A DNA stretch of 64,000 nucleotides from Rickettsia endosymbiont of Lasioglossum villosulum (GCF_964026455.1 NZ_OZ032152.1:1116001-1180000); one strand, 5' to 3'; positions 8,806-18,992 are shown, numbered from the stretch's first letter. The notes: generated by a model from the letters alone, not told the origin. Translations and numbers: made by a program.

Positions 8806-9765
8806 TTATAACCACTTTTTCTTCTTAAAATATTTATAGGTAACGGCTATAGATATGACCATTAAAAACAAGGCTATAGGGTAGCCGTAAGGCGATTGAA
8901 GCTCAGGCATCACAGTGAAATTCATGCCGTAAATACTGGCTATTAAAGTAGGTGGCAAGAAAAATATAGTCACTAATGAGAAAAGCTTAACCATATTATT
9001 CTGCTCAATAGCAATCATACCTAACGCTGCGTCTAAAGTTCTTGCAATCTCACTAGATATAAATTGTGAAAAGTTAATTATTGAATCCACATCACGAAGT
9101 AAAGTATCTAACAAATCTTTAGACGCTTTATTTTGACTTATTTGCAGAGATTTTAAGATATATTGAATAACCATAGTAAGGGAAAACAAACATTCACGAC
9201 TTTTTGAAAGTAAATCACCTTTCTGTCCTATTTTTTTTAGTATTCTTTTATGATCTATTCGTAAATCATTTAAATTATTATCAAGTATTAAACGCCCATA
9301 ATCATCAATATCCATACTAACAGATTGCACAACATTTGATAAGCCTGTTACCATATTACGAAGTAACATAAAAAACATATGCTCTGCTGTATATTTATAA
9401 TTCAACTGTTTAGCAAATTTATTAATACAATCATTGAAAGAGGTTAACTCTACATAACGAACAGTTATTAAATAAGATTTATGTAAGATAAATACTATAG
9501 AATGTGTTTCTGGAAATTTCTTCTCTTTATTAATAAGTTCTGTAATAGTTAAATATAACGCATCATTTTCCGTATATAATCTTTCTGAAATTTCAATTTG
9601 TGATATATCTTTTAATGTTGGTATATCTATATTTAATGAATTCTTTATCTCTTCTCTTTCTTCATTTGTAATATTAAATAAATCAATCCATAAAGTTGAT
9701 TCATTAACAATATACTCTTCTTTTTTTACTATAGCATTATTTTCTTTTAAATATGTGGTAATCAT
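8806..9765 (-). CDS. corA: CorA-family magnesium/cobalt transporter
   Basis: A CorA protein of about 319 residues. The long soluble N-terminal domain is followed by two C-terminal membrane helices, the first ending in the hallmark YGMN motif (GMNFTVMPELQSP...YGYP), and a basic tail KYFKKKKWL. CorA forms a pentameric inner-membrane channel for Mg2+. I chose the ATG at 9765; an in-frame TTG at 9780 would add five residues. The gene converges with rodA and sits downstream of the small structured module at 9873-10323, on the same strand. No terminator was seen between that module and corA. Confidence 0.9.
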   Translation of the reverse strand: MITTYLKENNAIVKKEEYIVNESTLWIDLFNITNEEREEIKNSLNIDIPTLKDISQIEISERLYTENDALYLTITELINKEKKFPETHSIVFILHKSYLITVRYVELTSFNDCINKFAKQLNYKYTAEHMFFMLLRNMVTGLSNVVQSVSMDIDDYGRLILDNNLNDLRIDHKRILKKIGQKGDLLSKSRECLFSLTMVIQYILKSLQISQNKASKDLLDTLLRDVDSIINFSQFISSEIARTLDAALGMIAIEQNNMVKLFSLVTIFFLPPTLIASIYGMNFTVMPELQSPYGYPIALFLMVISIAVTYKYFKKKKWL

Positions 9766-9872
9766 AACCTTAAGTAACAAATTTTATTATCAAGATTAGC
9801 AAAATTCTATTTTTAAAGCAACTTAAAGCTATTATTTATGGCTACTCTCTTCTTTTACTATAGTAAAAAATA

Positions 9873-10052
9873 TCAAAAAGTTTTGTAAAATATTCTCTCT
9901 AATTCCTCTAAACGTTGTTCTATTTTTTCAAAATTTTTTTCTGCTGTAGGATTTTCTAATAAATACGCAACTTCATCTTTTAGAATATTTACTTCTTTTT
10001 CAATGAATTCTAAAGTAATATTACGAATGTTTTTTTGATTTTGATTTGACAT
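9873..10052 (-). CDS. 59-residue charged coiled-coil microprotein (module copy A)
   Basis: ATG at 10052-10050, TGA at 9873-9875. The protein starts MSNQNQK and ends with EKIEQRLEELER, a heptad-like amphipathic helix; it is rich in Glu, Lys, Leu and Asn. A GGGAG Shine-Dalgarno lies eight bases before the ATG. A homologous gene of identical length is at 61077-61256, with 37 of 59 residues the same by my alignment (EKEVN, AYLLENP and IEQRLEELE are shared). Both follow a structured leader and the same kind of promoter. I do not recognise the family. It is conserved as protein: many codon differences between copies leave the helix intact. Confidence 0.7.
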   Translation of the reverse strand: MSNQNQKNIRNITLEFIEKEVNILKDEVAYLLENPTAEKNFEKIEQRLEELERIFYKTF

Positions 10053-10289
10053 TTGATGGACTCCCGATTAATAAACCACCAACGAATAAACCTTTGGTGG
10101 CCGGGGAGTTAGCAAAACCGTAACGACAGTTTACAATAGCCTTTAGGTTTAAAGTATACACTTTAAACCCTGGACATAGCTATTGACACCCCGACCGTAA
10201 TAAAGCCGAGGATAGTATCATTTAATGGTAGATACCCACCACGTTACAAGAGATTGCTAAATCCCAAAATAGCCTTATAGCTATTTCAA
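10053..10289 (-). promoter_or_regulatory. Structured leader of microprotein module (copy A)
   Basis: Predicted 5' leader of about 237 nt, read on the minus strand. Paired elements: CCCCGACC (10189-10196) with GGCCGGGG (10099-10106); GCTATTG (10179-10185) with CAATAGC (10134-10140); ACTTTAAACC (10160-10169) with GGTTTAAAGT (10146-10155); CCACCAA (10076-10082) with TTGGTGG (10094-10100). Copy B keeps all of these with compensatory changes. The Shine-Dalgarno (10061-10065) can also pair with the CCCC strand of the large stem, suggesting a switch. Structure is well supported; the regulatory role is inference. Confidence 0.65.
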
Positions 10290-10295
10290 TTACAA

Positions 10296-10323
10296 TTTAT
10301 ACTTAACTCCTTAAAAAAGTCAA
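10296..10323 (-). promoter_or_regulatory. Promoter of module copy A
   Basis: On the minus strand, TTGACT (10323-10318) is followed after 16 bp by TATAAA (10301-10296). Copy B has TTGACT-N16-TAGAAT at the matching place. Transcription would begin near 10289, giving a leader of about 237 nt. Confidence 0.65.
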
Positions 10324-10464
10324 TTAACAATTAAGTTTTATTATTTTTCTTATATTTTACTAAAAACCATTAGTTGTTTTTTATTATTACTATTTTTATT
10401 TTTAATATTAGTTATAAAATTTATTTAGAATATTTATAATTCAAAAAAATTAATATGAAATGCA

Positions 10465-11316
10465 ATGAATAATAACGATGAACTTAATAAGTTAGTAGCT
10501 TTTAAAGATAAAAATATTAGAAGAATTTTACATAATAACGAATGGTGGTTTTCTGTAATTGATGTAGTGGGAGCATTAACTGATAGTGCTGATGCCGGTG
10601 CATATTGGCGTAAGCTTAAACAGAGGCTAATTGAAGAAAAAAGCGAAGTCGTGACATTTTGTCACGAGTTGAAATTGAAAGCACCTGATGGCAAAATGAG
10701 GCTAACAGATTGTGCAAATACCGAATCATTACTGCGTATTATACAATCTATTCCTTCGCCAAAAGCAGAACCATTCAAAAGATGGCTTGCTAAAGTAGGT
10801 TACGAAAGAATTCAAGAGATCTCTGATCCAGAAAAATCTGTTGATAGAGCGAGGGAAAATTGGAAACGACATGGTCGTAGTGAAAAGTGGATTCAGCAAC
10901 GTATGATGGGTCAGGAAACACGTAACAAATTAACTGATTACTGGAAAAATCATGAGGTAACAAAAGAGAATGAATTTGCAATATTAACTAATATTATTCA
11001 TCAAGAGTGGGCAGATATAAGTGTTAAAGAGCATAAGAATATAAAAAGTTTAAAAAATCAAAATTTACGTGATCACATGAATGAGGCAGAATTAATTTTT
11101 ACTGCTCTTGCTGAGTTATCTACCCGTCAAATAGCCGAATCTAATAATGCAACAGGGATGGAAGAAAATAAGGCTGCAAGTAAGATAGGTGGAGGTATAG
11201 CTAAAAACGCTAGAGTTGCTTTGGAAAATAAAACCGGTAAGAAAGTGATTTCAACAGAAAACTATTTATTACCTGAAAGCAAAAAAATGAAAGAGCTTAG
11301 TTCACAAGACAAATAA
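10465..11316 (+). CDS. DinD-like / BRO-N domain protein
   Basis: A 283-residue protein. The N-terminal 100 residues form a BRO-N (Bro/ANT phage-type) domain (IRRILHNNEWWFSVIDVVGALTDSADAGAYWRKLKQRL), and the rest matches DNA-damage-inducible protein D: SPKAEPFKRWLAKVGYERIQEI, then the GRSEKWIQQRMMGQETRNKLTDYWKNH and EWADISVKEHK segments, and a C-terminal KNARVALENKTGKKVISTENYL. DinD of E. coli is SOS-induced and inhibits RecA strand exchange. Whether this copy is SOS-regulated is unknown: I saw no clear LexA-type box. BRO-N proteins travel with phages and mobile DNA, which fits the MITE just downstream. Confidence 0.8.
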   Translation: MNNNDELNKLVAFKDKNIRRILHNNEWWFSVIDVVGALTDSADAGAYWRKLKQRLIEEKSEVVTFCHELKLKAPDGKMRLTDCANTESLLRIIQSIPSPKAEPFKRWLAKVGYERIQEISDPEKSVDRARENWKRHGRSEKWIQQRMMGQETRNKLTDYWKNHEVTKENEFAILTNIIHQEWADISVKEHKNIKSLKNQNLRDHMNEAELIFTALAELSTRQIAESNNATGMEENKAASKIGGGIAKNARVALENKTGKKVISTENYLLPESKKMKELSSQDK

Positions 11317-11345
11317 TTTTCTTGAATAAATTGTAAACCTTACTA

Positions 11346-11503
11346 GGCTCTGTACACCTTTATAAAAAGATTTAATTTTGGTTATTTTTTGCTGCAAATT
11401 TAAGATTTTTTTGAAATATGAATAACATCCTATCAAAAATCTTATTAATTTTCGCTAAAAAATACCTCAAAATAGAAAATCAATTACAAAAGTGTACAGA
11501 ACC
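11346..11503. mobile_element. 158-bp hairpin MITE with TA target duplication
   Basis: Terminal inverted repeats GGCTCTGTACACCTTTATAA and, reading inward from the other end, GGTTCTGTACACTTTTGTAA. The element is flanked on both sides by TA (11344-11345 and 11504-11505). Nearly the whole element folds on itself: subterminal arms such as ATTTTTTGCTGC / GCGCTAAAAAAT-like and AGATTTTT / AAAAATCT are also complementary. It has no coding capacity. TA duplication and size suggest a non-autonomous IS630/mariner-type element (inference). Confidence 0.75.
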
Positions 11504-11552
11504 TAAATGCGAATAGCGAATTATTACATAATCCGCTATTCGATTAGAAATA

Positions 11553-13277
11553 TTATTGATATATACCACAATCCCCTAAAAATTCTGGTTTATCATATTG
11601 ATGCTCTTCATATTTACTCTTTATCTCTAATAATTCCGTCCATGTAGTTTTTATTTCCGGCAATTCAGTAGGAAGATTTTTTGATATTTCATTTAAAGAA
11701 TTTTGATCTTGTGAAGATAGCGGAAACTTTTGTATATTTTTGATTAAATTACAAAGCCCATCAGCCCATAAATCTTCTGATACATTATCAGTTTTGGTAA
11801 TTTTATTATACAAAGATTTAAGATATGGAAATACCATTTTACAAGTATTTAAAGTTGTGGAAATAAATTGTAAATTATTAAGCCCTTTATTTATATCTAC
11901 TATTTCCTTACTTACATCAACTATGGAAGATATATCGCTAGTTATTATAGCTACTGCTCCACCACTAGCAATTGTAAGCTTTGTACCGGAATCCTTAGGC
12001 AGTTTAGAATATATGGCACTACCTATAGTATAAGCAGAAAAAGCAAGCTGGGTTAAGGGGTTAACAGCAGCTAAACCTACTATAGCTACTTTACCGGCAG
12101 TAATAGCTCTATTCATACTACTCTTATCTTCCATATAATCTTTAATAGAAGAAATAATAGATGGAATTAAATGAATAGGTAAATTATATAAGTTAACCGA
12201 CGGAAGTAGTGAAGCTACATAAACTACTGTACCAGTAATAGGTATAATAACTTTTAGGCTTGGGTTATCGTTACCTAAAAAGCCAAACGTATTTTTTATT
12301 ATTTCGCAACTATTACCTATTTGTATTACAGTACTAGCATTTTGATTTAATACATTAATATGCTTATTGCTATCATAAGGCAAAGATAATATTTCCGCTA
12401 AATTTTTGGGTTTTTTACAAACTCTAGCCCAAATAGGTAATTCTTTAATATGCGTATTATGATAAACATTAGCACACTTACCAAAGCTATGACTACGAAT
12501 AACCATATTTACTTCATTTTGCCCATCAATATTGCTTACTATATGCTGCTTAAAAGGGCTATCTACATCAGGACATCCTTGATAAAAATTATATTGCTTC
12601 CAACCATTATCTTCTGGCATAATAAAAGAATTAGATAAAGAGGCTATATTGTTCTCATTAAGTGATACATATTTTTCACCAACAAAAATATTATTTTGAG
12701 GCTGTTGCTCGGACTCGTAAATATTGGCAATACTATTTATCCCTTCTCTTATCGATCCTATTATATTATTAATAAACGAGGTACTTCTACTAGCAGCTGA
12801 GGTTAAAAATTCTGCATGATAACTAGCTTCATCTATATTAAATTCTGTTTTATGGTAATTATTGTGTCTTATATGGTGTGCAGTTTGAGGTATAGTATTA
12901 TCTACTTCTTGAATTAGGTTATCTATGAATTCCATTACAGATGTAGAGCTGAATGGAATTTGTTCTATAACTTCTCTATATTCTGCTACTTTTTCTTTAG
13001 AGATAGGTTTAAGCGATAAGCTTTCATGTAAGATAAATTTATATTGGCTTAATAATTTATCATTAATACAATCTTTTAATTTTATTAGATCATTTGGAAT
13101 GAGATTATAATTTTGTAAATATTGCATTTGCTCTAATAACGAAGCAAAACCTAAAGCTTTAGCAGTAGAAACATCTTTAATATTTTCTAATGCTATTAAA
13201 TATTTTAATTCATTTATATCTAAACAATTTGCTTTATTACCAAGCTTATTTATATTTATATATGCCTCATACATCAT
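11553..13277 (-). pseudogene. Giant gene, C-terminal segment
   Basis: A stretch of 574 codons from the ATG at 13277, open in frame back to the amber codon at 13359. The first 170 residues are helical. A central hydrophobic part (about 335-460: SLKVIIPITGTVVYVASLLPS, AITAGKVAIVGLAAVNPLT, LTIASGGAVAIITSD) looks membrane-inserting. The end is charged and closes with KPEFLGDCGIYQ. The segment has no recognisable catalytic motif. The MITE at 11346-11503 lies 49 bp beyond the stop codon. Confidence 0.65.
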
Positions 13278-13358
13278 TCCAGCTTGTAATAATTGAAATT
13301 GGAACGAATAATCGCTATTATGATAAATAATTATTGGTTCTAATAACCCTTCTAATCC

Positions 13359-14147
13359 CTAAAATTCAAATATATCAATATGTGAGGCATAAGTGTCGGA
13401 ATATACTTTTGATATAATAAGTTCGTAACCATTTACATGTTTTAAAACCATATCTTCACTTTGTCTCTCAACTGTTATATCTTTTGGGTTAATATTCCAG
13501 AATCTCACTATTCCAATTTTTTTATTCTCTTCTGGAGTTGGATGCGAATCAGTATATATATCTTCTATATTATGAAATATTTCCTCATCATGAGTAAAAT
13601 CAAAATTATATACTGTAAATATATCAGAACTATTTAGGTTTTTATGATCTAGAGTTAAAATATCCTGATTAATATGAGGTAATTCTATAGGGTTTTTATA
13701 ATCTATAGCTTTGTTATATTTATAGAGCTTAAAATTTTTCCATGATTTATGGTCAGAGTAAAAATCTTTTAACACTATACTTGCTTGTAAATCGATAATT
13801 TTATTAGTAGTTAAAAATATTAAATCATAATCTTTACGATATATTTCATAATTAGTGTCTTCAATAACTGCTAATTTTGTATCGGATGATACTAAAAATA
13901 CGTTTTTAGTATTACTTGCTCTATAGAAAGGGGCTAATATTAACCCTGTTTTTGGAGTATTAAATGGAATAAATCCGTTATATTCTTCATCTAATAACAT
14001 TAAATGCTGATATTCTGCTCCTTTAAAATAGTCTAAAACATCAACAATCTTAATACTATTTTTCTCTTGATTTGTTATTTTTAATTTTAAACTATTGCTT
14101 ATATTAGCTATTTCCATACTACTTATACTATAAGGTATATACAGCAC
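13359..14147 (-). pseudogene. Giant gene, segment ending at second amber codon
   Basis: A stretch of 262 codons from a GTG at 14147; the frame is open upstream to the AT run at about 14220, so the GTG need not be a real start. It is beta-rich with repeated hydrophobic-aromatic strands (YQHLMLLDEEYNGFIPF, NVFLVSSDTKLAVIEDT, DLIFLTTNKIIDLQASIV). It ends DIFEF-TAG at 13361-13359. The frame continues as GLEGLLEPIIIYHNSDYSF into the last segment. Confidence 0.65.
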
Positions 14148-14212
14148 ATCTAATTCTTGGTCGGTTGCTTTGTTATTAATATAAAATTTAGAATACCATA
14201 ATAAAAATTCTG

Positions 14213-14700
14213 CTATATATATATATCGCCTTTCTCATTACCCTGAACGTAAATTACCTGCTTGTTTAAACTTATAATATCTTTCCCGTCAGAACCTAAA
14301 ATTATATTCTTCTTATTATCACTATCAAGCTGTAATATTTTGTTATAATCTTCTATATCAGGAGAGAAAAACGGTATTTCCATTACTGTTAGAATTTTAT
14401 ACCCTTCCTTAGAGCTAGTAATTTTCTTTAAATATTTTTGGTATTGTGATAGATTTTGTAATTCTTGCACTATACGCTTATCATCTTGATTTGGATAACG
14501 TGCATTTAACTCAAAACGATTAACTATTTCATTATCAGATAATTTAGGAACAACATGAGTACCATATTTATCGAATAATATATAATTATTATTTTGATAA
14601 TTTTTAAGTTTTAAAGTAAAAACCTTATTACTGCTCCAAGGACTGATATCAAAATATAAGATATCATCTTCCTTAGAATAATAGATTTTCTGACAATCTT
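14213..14700 (-). pseudogene. Giant gene, out-of-phase segment
   Basis: In this shifted frame the sequence reads DCQKIYYSKEDDILYFDIS, continues without stop through VPKLSDNEIVNRF and ARYPNQDDKRIVQEL, and then through an open part of 85 codons to GNEKGDIYI and a TAG inside the AT run. The composition is beta-rich, Asp/Asn/Tyr-rich, matching the segments on both sides. It proves that the coding capacity continues across both shifts. Removing one AT unit would join it to AEFLLWYSKFYINNKATDQEL in the next segment. Confidence 0.65.
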
Positions 14701-17700
14701 TATAATAATACGATATCAGGAAACGTAACTGTTACATTTCCTTTTACATCAATTTCTGATTTTGTATTATAATTACCAAATCCGTTAGTTTTAATATAAA
14801 AAAGATATTTTCCCACCTCTCCTGAAACGTTAGTATTTGGATAAACTACAACATCATTACAATTCTTTATTTTATCAGGATAAAATGGATTATTAGCACC
14901 GCCTGTATTAACTAATATAGGACTTTGAAGTTTGGATTTTGAAGCTACGTCTTCAGTATTACAAATAACAGTATCAGTATTATTTCTACTTCCATATATA
15001 TTTATTTTTATCTTTTCATCTATTTGTTCTGCCCATATTGTAGATTTTTCATTAGCAAACCTTATATTCATCAAGCCGGATATCGGTACTGTAGAATTCC
15101 AAGAAATTTTAATATCTTCATTTGACAATTTCGAGGTATCTATAATATTAGTTGAGTTATATGCAAATTTAATTCTACCTGTAAAATTTTTTCCTAAAAA
15201 AACAAAATGATTAGTAATATTTTCACCACCTCTTAATGCACTATTACTTTCATGAATATAAAAAATATTATTCCACTTATTACTACCGATAATATAGCCT
15301 GAGTTTATATATCCTAAATCATAAATAATGCTTGGGTTTTTAGAAAAACTATTTGCTTGCGACTGAATTACTACAGCATTTTCACAATAATATTTACTAT
15401 CTTCTGAATTATTACTTTCTTCTGAATATTCATAATTATTGTTTGTTTTCTTTGGTAAACAAATAATATCAGTTTGTGGAAGCTTTTTAGGTAAGAATCT
15501 CGATAAGCTATATTTTTTATTATGAGGTTTACTCATATCAATTACGGAGGAAGAAGAACAAAGCTTAGTATTTGTTTCTTCAACTTCTACCTCTCTATAA
15601 TTTTTGCTTATAAGATTTGGTTTAACAAGCGGTCCTGGTGTAACAGTTTTTTTAACTTTAACTGTCTCTAAAAATATTTCACCTAACCCAAATCCATAAG
15701 CTACGATATCAGTATTATTGGATAAAGCTCGGAAATTTGCGAATGCTTGCTCTGTCAATTTATCTATATATTCTTTACGAGCAGCTAATTCTGTTATATC
15801 CTTATGCATTGGATATGATAAAAAACTACGCCAAAAAATACTCCAATTTTCATTATGAGTTGTGTCGTACTTTTCTTCATATTCTATAATATTACTAACA
15901 CCGTTATATATACCCTGCCCAATCATTAATACAGTACCGACTACAATACCTGCGATAGGATTAGCAATAAAAACTATACCACTTATAAAAGATATAGATG
16001 AAAAAGTTATGGAAGCTATAGAGTCTCTTATTTCTTTATCACTACATTTATTATCTATTGTTGATAGACACTCGTTTAATTTTACTGATGCTAGGGTTAT
16101 ATCTACAATATCAAATACTCCTGCTATAGCACCAGCAGCACCTTTTGCAAATTTTACAGCATATTTTCCTGCTCCTACTTTAATTATAAATTCCGGTTTT
16201 ATAGATTTGAAACGGCTGAATTTACTTGCAATATTACCAGCATTGTTTAGGGATTTAACAGTATATTTAATTGCTATATTTTCTATAGGTTGCGATAAGA
16301 ATGAGTAGCTAAATCCCGCCAAACCCAACATACATTCTTTAGTTGCATCATCTTGGACGCATGTTTGGCTAATACTATGCAGAGAGTTTATTAATTGTAT
16401 ATGACCTGCTGCATTTAATAATTTATTTCCTAAAGCCTTTCCATACTGCTTACTATGCATATTAGGCATAATTTCTTGAATATGTACGCTTTCTAAATAT
16501 TTATCATACCCACCATACTGCCCTATTTGATATTTTAATTGATCATAGTCTTTCCCTGTTACTATTTGTATTTTGGAATTTTCTAATAAAGAAAATTGTT
16601 CAATTGCTTGTAAGCTAAATTTATTTTGGCTTATATCTAAGATAGGTAATTTATTTAAATTGATTAATGATGAGGCATCTTTAATATCCAATTTATTATT
16701 ACGAATACTTAATTCTTTTAAATTCGGAAAATTCCCTGAATATAATATTGCTTCAAGACCATTTATTCCTATGTTGTTATTATCAAGGATAAGTGTTTTA
16801 ACTTTATTAAGATTTATCTTTGTTAATTTTTTTATATCTTTATTTTGGAAATTATAGCCTGATAAATCTAAAATTTCTTTTTCTGAAAAGTTTTTTATAC
16901 CTGGCACTTTACCTTTCAATAACTCTTGATAATCTGTGCTAATTTGATGGGGCTTTAGCTTTAATTGATTAATTGCATTTTCGGGTAAAGGCTTTGTTAA
17001 TACATAACAATTATAGTGAAGATTAATACTATTAACTGAAAAGAATTGTTCAATAAAACTACTTAATTCCGGATATGTTAGATCAGCCTTAAGCGTAAAT
17101 ATTTCATTATAATTTATGGATTTGCTATATAATTTATATTGATTATTTTCTTTAAACAATAATATAGTATGCTCTCCATTACTGTATAATGCAGGTAATT
17201 GTTTAGGGAAATCCTTTTTACTTATTGCTTTTAAACTATTGTCATCTATATATTTCTTTCTAAAATTAGAGGCTTTTCTTAATAATAAATCAAGTTTTCT
17301 TTGCTCAACCTTACTATAGTTTTCTTTTGTTTCATCTAGCAGCTTACTAAGATTTGTCATATATTTTAAGTTACGACCTTGCTTGGTTGCTACTATAAAA
17401 GCATAATCTAAATACTGATTAATAATATGTTCATTATCAGGTAAGGGTTGATATAGAGGTTTAACGTTTTTACAAGGGTCAACAGAACGTTTTTGTTTGC
17501 TACCACAAGCTGCAACTGTCTTAGTTGTTATTTTTTCAAGAGAATCAGTAAGTGAGTCTATATCTTTTGGGTGTAATTCATTATAGGCATCAATAGCCCC
17601 TTCAATTGCTTCGCCTATATCTTTTTTAAAATCACTTAATTTATTTAATAAGTCCTCAGCTTCCGGTAATGGAGCTAATTCTTTTATAAAATAATCTACC

Positions 17701-17909
17701 CGTTCTTGTAATTCATTTAGATATTTAGACTCTAATATAGATTTCCATACTTTAGGATTTTTACTATTTAATACGTTATCGGATAATTTATACTTCTTTT
17801 CTACAGGTAAATTATATGGGCTGGTAGCATAAACAAAAGCTTGCACTTTATCATGATATATGGCTTCAATTTCTGCAGTACACCCCGCACAAGTAGAAGG
17901 TGTATACAT
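14700..17909 (-). pseudogene. Giant gene, central segment with LRR and hydrophobic regions
   Basis: An open stretch of 1,069 codons counted from an internal ATG at 17909 (the frame is open from 17978). Residues of about 345-440 hold RNI-type leucine-rich repeats (VKTLILDNNNIG, LKELSIRNNKLD, LPILDISQNKFS). Residues 578-610 and 631-672 are long hydrophobic Gly/Ala/Ile-rich stretches of the kind that insert in membranes in large toxins. A Cys-containing beta-rich region follows after about 760. The frame ends FPDIVLL-TAA, and one base too many in a TTATTATTATAAA run throws it out of phase with the next segment. Confidence 0.7.
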
Positions 17910-17978
17910 ATTATTAGGTGCTAAACCTATATTTATTTTTAATATTTCTGATGATTTATTTTTTATAGTTTTTGTTAT

Positions 17979-18695
17979 CTAAGATATCCCATACATTTCA
18001 ACATGCGGAAGGTTCTTAGTACTTGGTAATATTTTAATGTCCTTATTAACATCATATTTTTGTACTAATTTTTTTGTATATTCAGTAGGAGTAAATATAT
18101 TTCTATCGTTATCACACCATATTACAAATTTTTTGAATCTATCTAATATATCTGTATCATCTAAGGTTTGAGATAACACAAATTTATCTATTAGTTCTTG
18201 AACCTCTTTGATTTTTACATCATCCTCATTACTGGCAATGAAAAATCTTTTATAATCATTTAGTAATTTATTTATATATGGATGCTTTGTCTTATATAAA
18301 TGTTCATATAAATTATATTTACTAGTCGGATTAGGATCTTCATGATAATTCGAAAATAATTTATAAGATTCTTTGAAATTCTTTTCATCAATTTTATCAG
18401 ATGGAGAAATTAATATTTTTGAATTACCTTTATCAGTATATTCGAGTACAGCACTATAGGGTCTAGTGGTAGCAATTATTGCTAATTGATTTAAAGCTTT
18501 TATATGTTCTAAATGTTCCGGAGATATATTATTATTAATTTCTGGATTTGGGCTAGTAGCTAGTCTATATATATTATCTTTAAGTATTTCCATAGCTTGA
18601 CTTAGCATGGTATTTATTTTTAAATCTTTGTAATCTTTAAAATATTTTTTTAAAACTTTTAGTGGTTGTTGAGATTGTTTTGATGGACTTGGCAT
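17979..18695 (-). pseudogene. Giant gene, N-terminal segment ending at amber codon
   Basis: The first 238 codons, starting MPSPSKQSQQP. It is helical and charged, with Lys/Asp/Asn-rich segments and no signal peptide or membrane helix. It ends in VEMYGIS followed by TAG at 17981-17979. The same frame then continues ITKTIKNKSSEILKINIGLAPNN into the next segment, so the amber codon is the only block between the two. Upstream at 18811 is a palindromic repeat. Confidence 0.7.
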
Positions 18696-18810
18696 AATTA
18701 TGCTTTTTCAATTTTTGGTTGAACTTTTATAAAATACCTAACCTAGCTGGGATTATGTAGATTCCATGTTATCTAGTTGTTTGTTCAGCTTTGTTGCATG
18801 ACTCGGGAAA

Positions 18811-18931
18811 CGTCATTGCGAATGAACGAAGTGAGTGCAGCAATCTAGAAAAAATAATAAAAAATGCTAATTTATAGCATTTTTAAACTGGATTGCTTAG
18901 TCAAAACTTACAGTTTTTCCTCGCAATGACG
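18811..18931. repeat. Palindromic repeat (CGTCATTGCGAG family), long form
   Basis: Arms CGTCATTGCGAATGAACGAAG and TCGCAATGACG with inner hairpin AAAATGCTAATTTATAGCATTTT. The same architecture is seen at 6771-6891 and 21898-22021. It lies in the repeat-rich interval upstream of the giant gene. Confidence 0.85.
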
Positions 18932-18992
18932 GGAAAATTGAGCCATACAACAAAGCCCGTAAGGCTTGCCTGCGTAGATCAATTTTCTAGTT

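Larger units (their letters stand above)
11553..18695 (-). pseudogene. Giant toxin-like LRR/hydrophobic protein gene, about 2,380 codons, four disruptions
   Basis: Reading from the ATG at 18695, one frame runs to a TAG at 17981-17979, continues open past it to a TAA at 14702-14700, is shifted by one base into another frame (14700 to 14213), returns to the first frame through an extra AT unit in an (AT)n run at about 14215-14227, meets a second in-frame TAG at 13361-13359, and continues open to 11553. The two shifts add up to three bases. All segments remain coding-like, so the damage is recent. The product has LRR units, two long hydrophobic Gly/Ala/Ile-rich regions and beta-rich parts, as in large membrane-active toxins; I do not recognise a named family. 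Fragments are listed separately. Confidence 0.75.

Noticed and set aside
10053..10289. Leader of module A as 6S RNA, tmRNA or a known riboswitch
   Set aside because: It lacks the long central bulge of 6S RNA and the tRNA-like ends of tmRNA, and no conserved core of a riboswitch class I know was seen; left as unassigned.
15862..16308. A 148-codon plus-strand reading frame
   Set aside because: It is antisense to the hydrophobic region of the giant gene and is a mirror of it; no start context or family signature.
13359..17981. TAG used as a sense codon genome-wide
   Set aside because: Several sound genes in the window end with TAG (for example at 4566-4568 and 6719-6721), so TAG still terminates; only local read-through remains possible.
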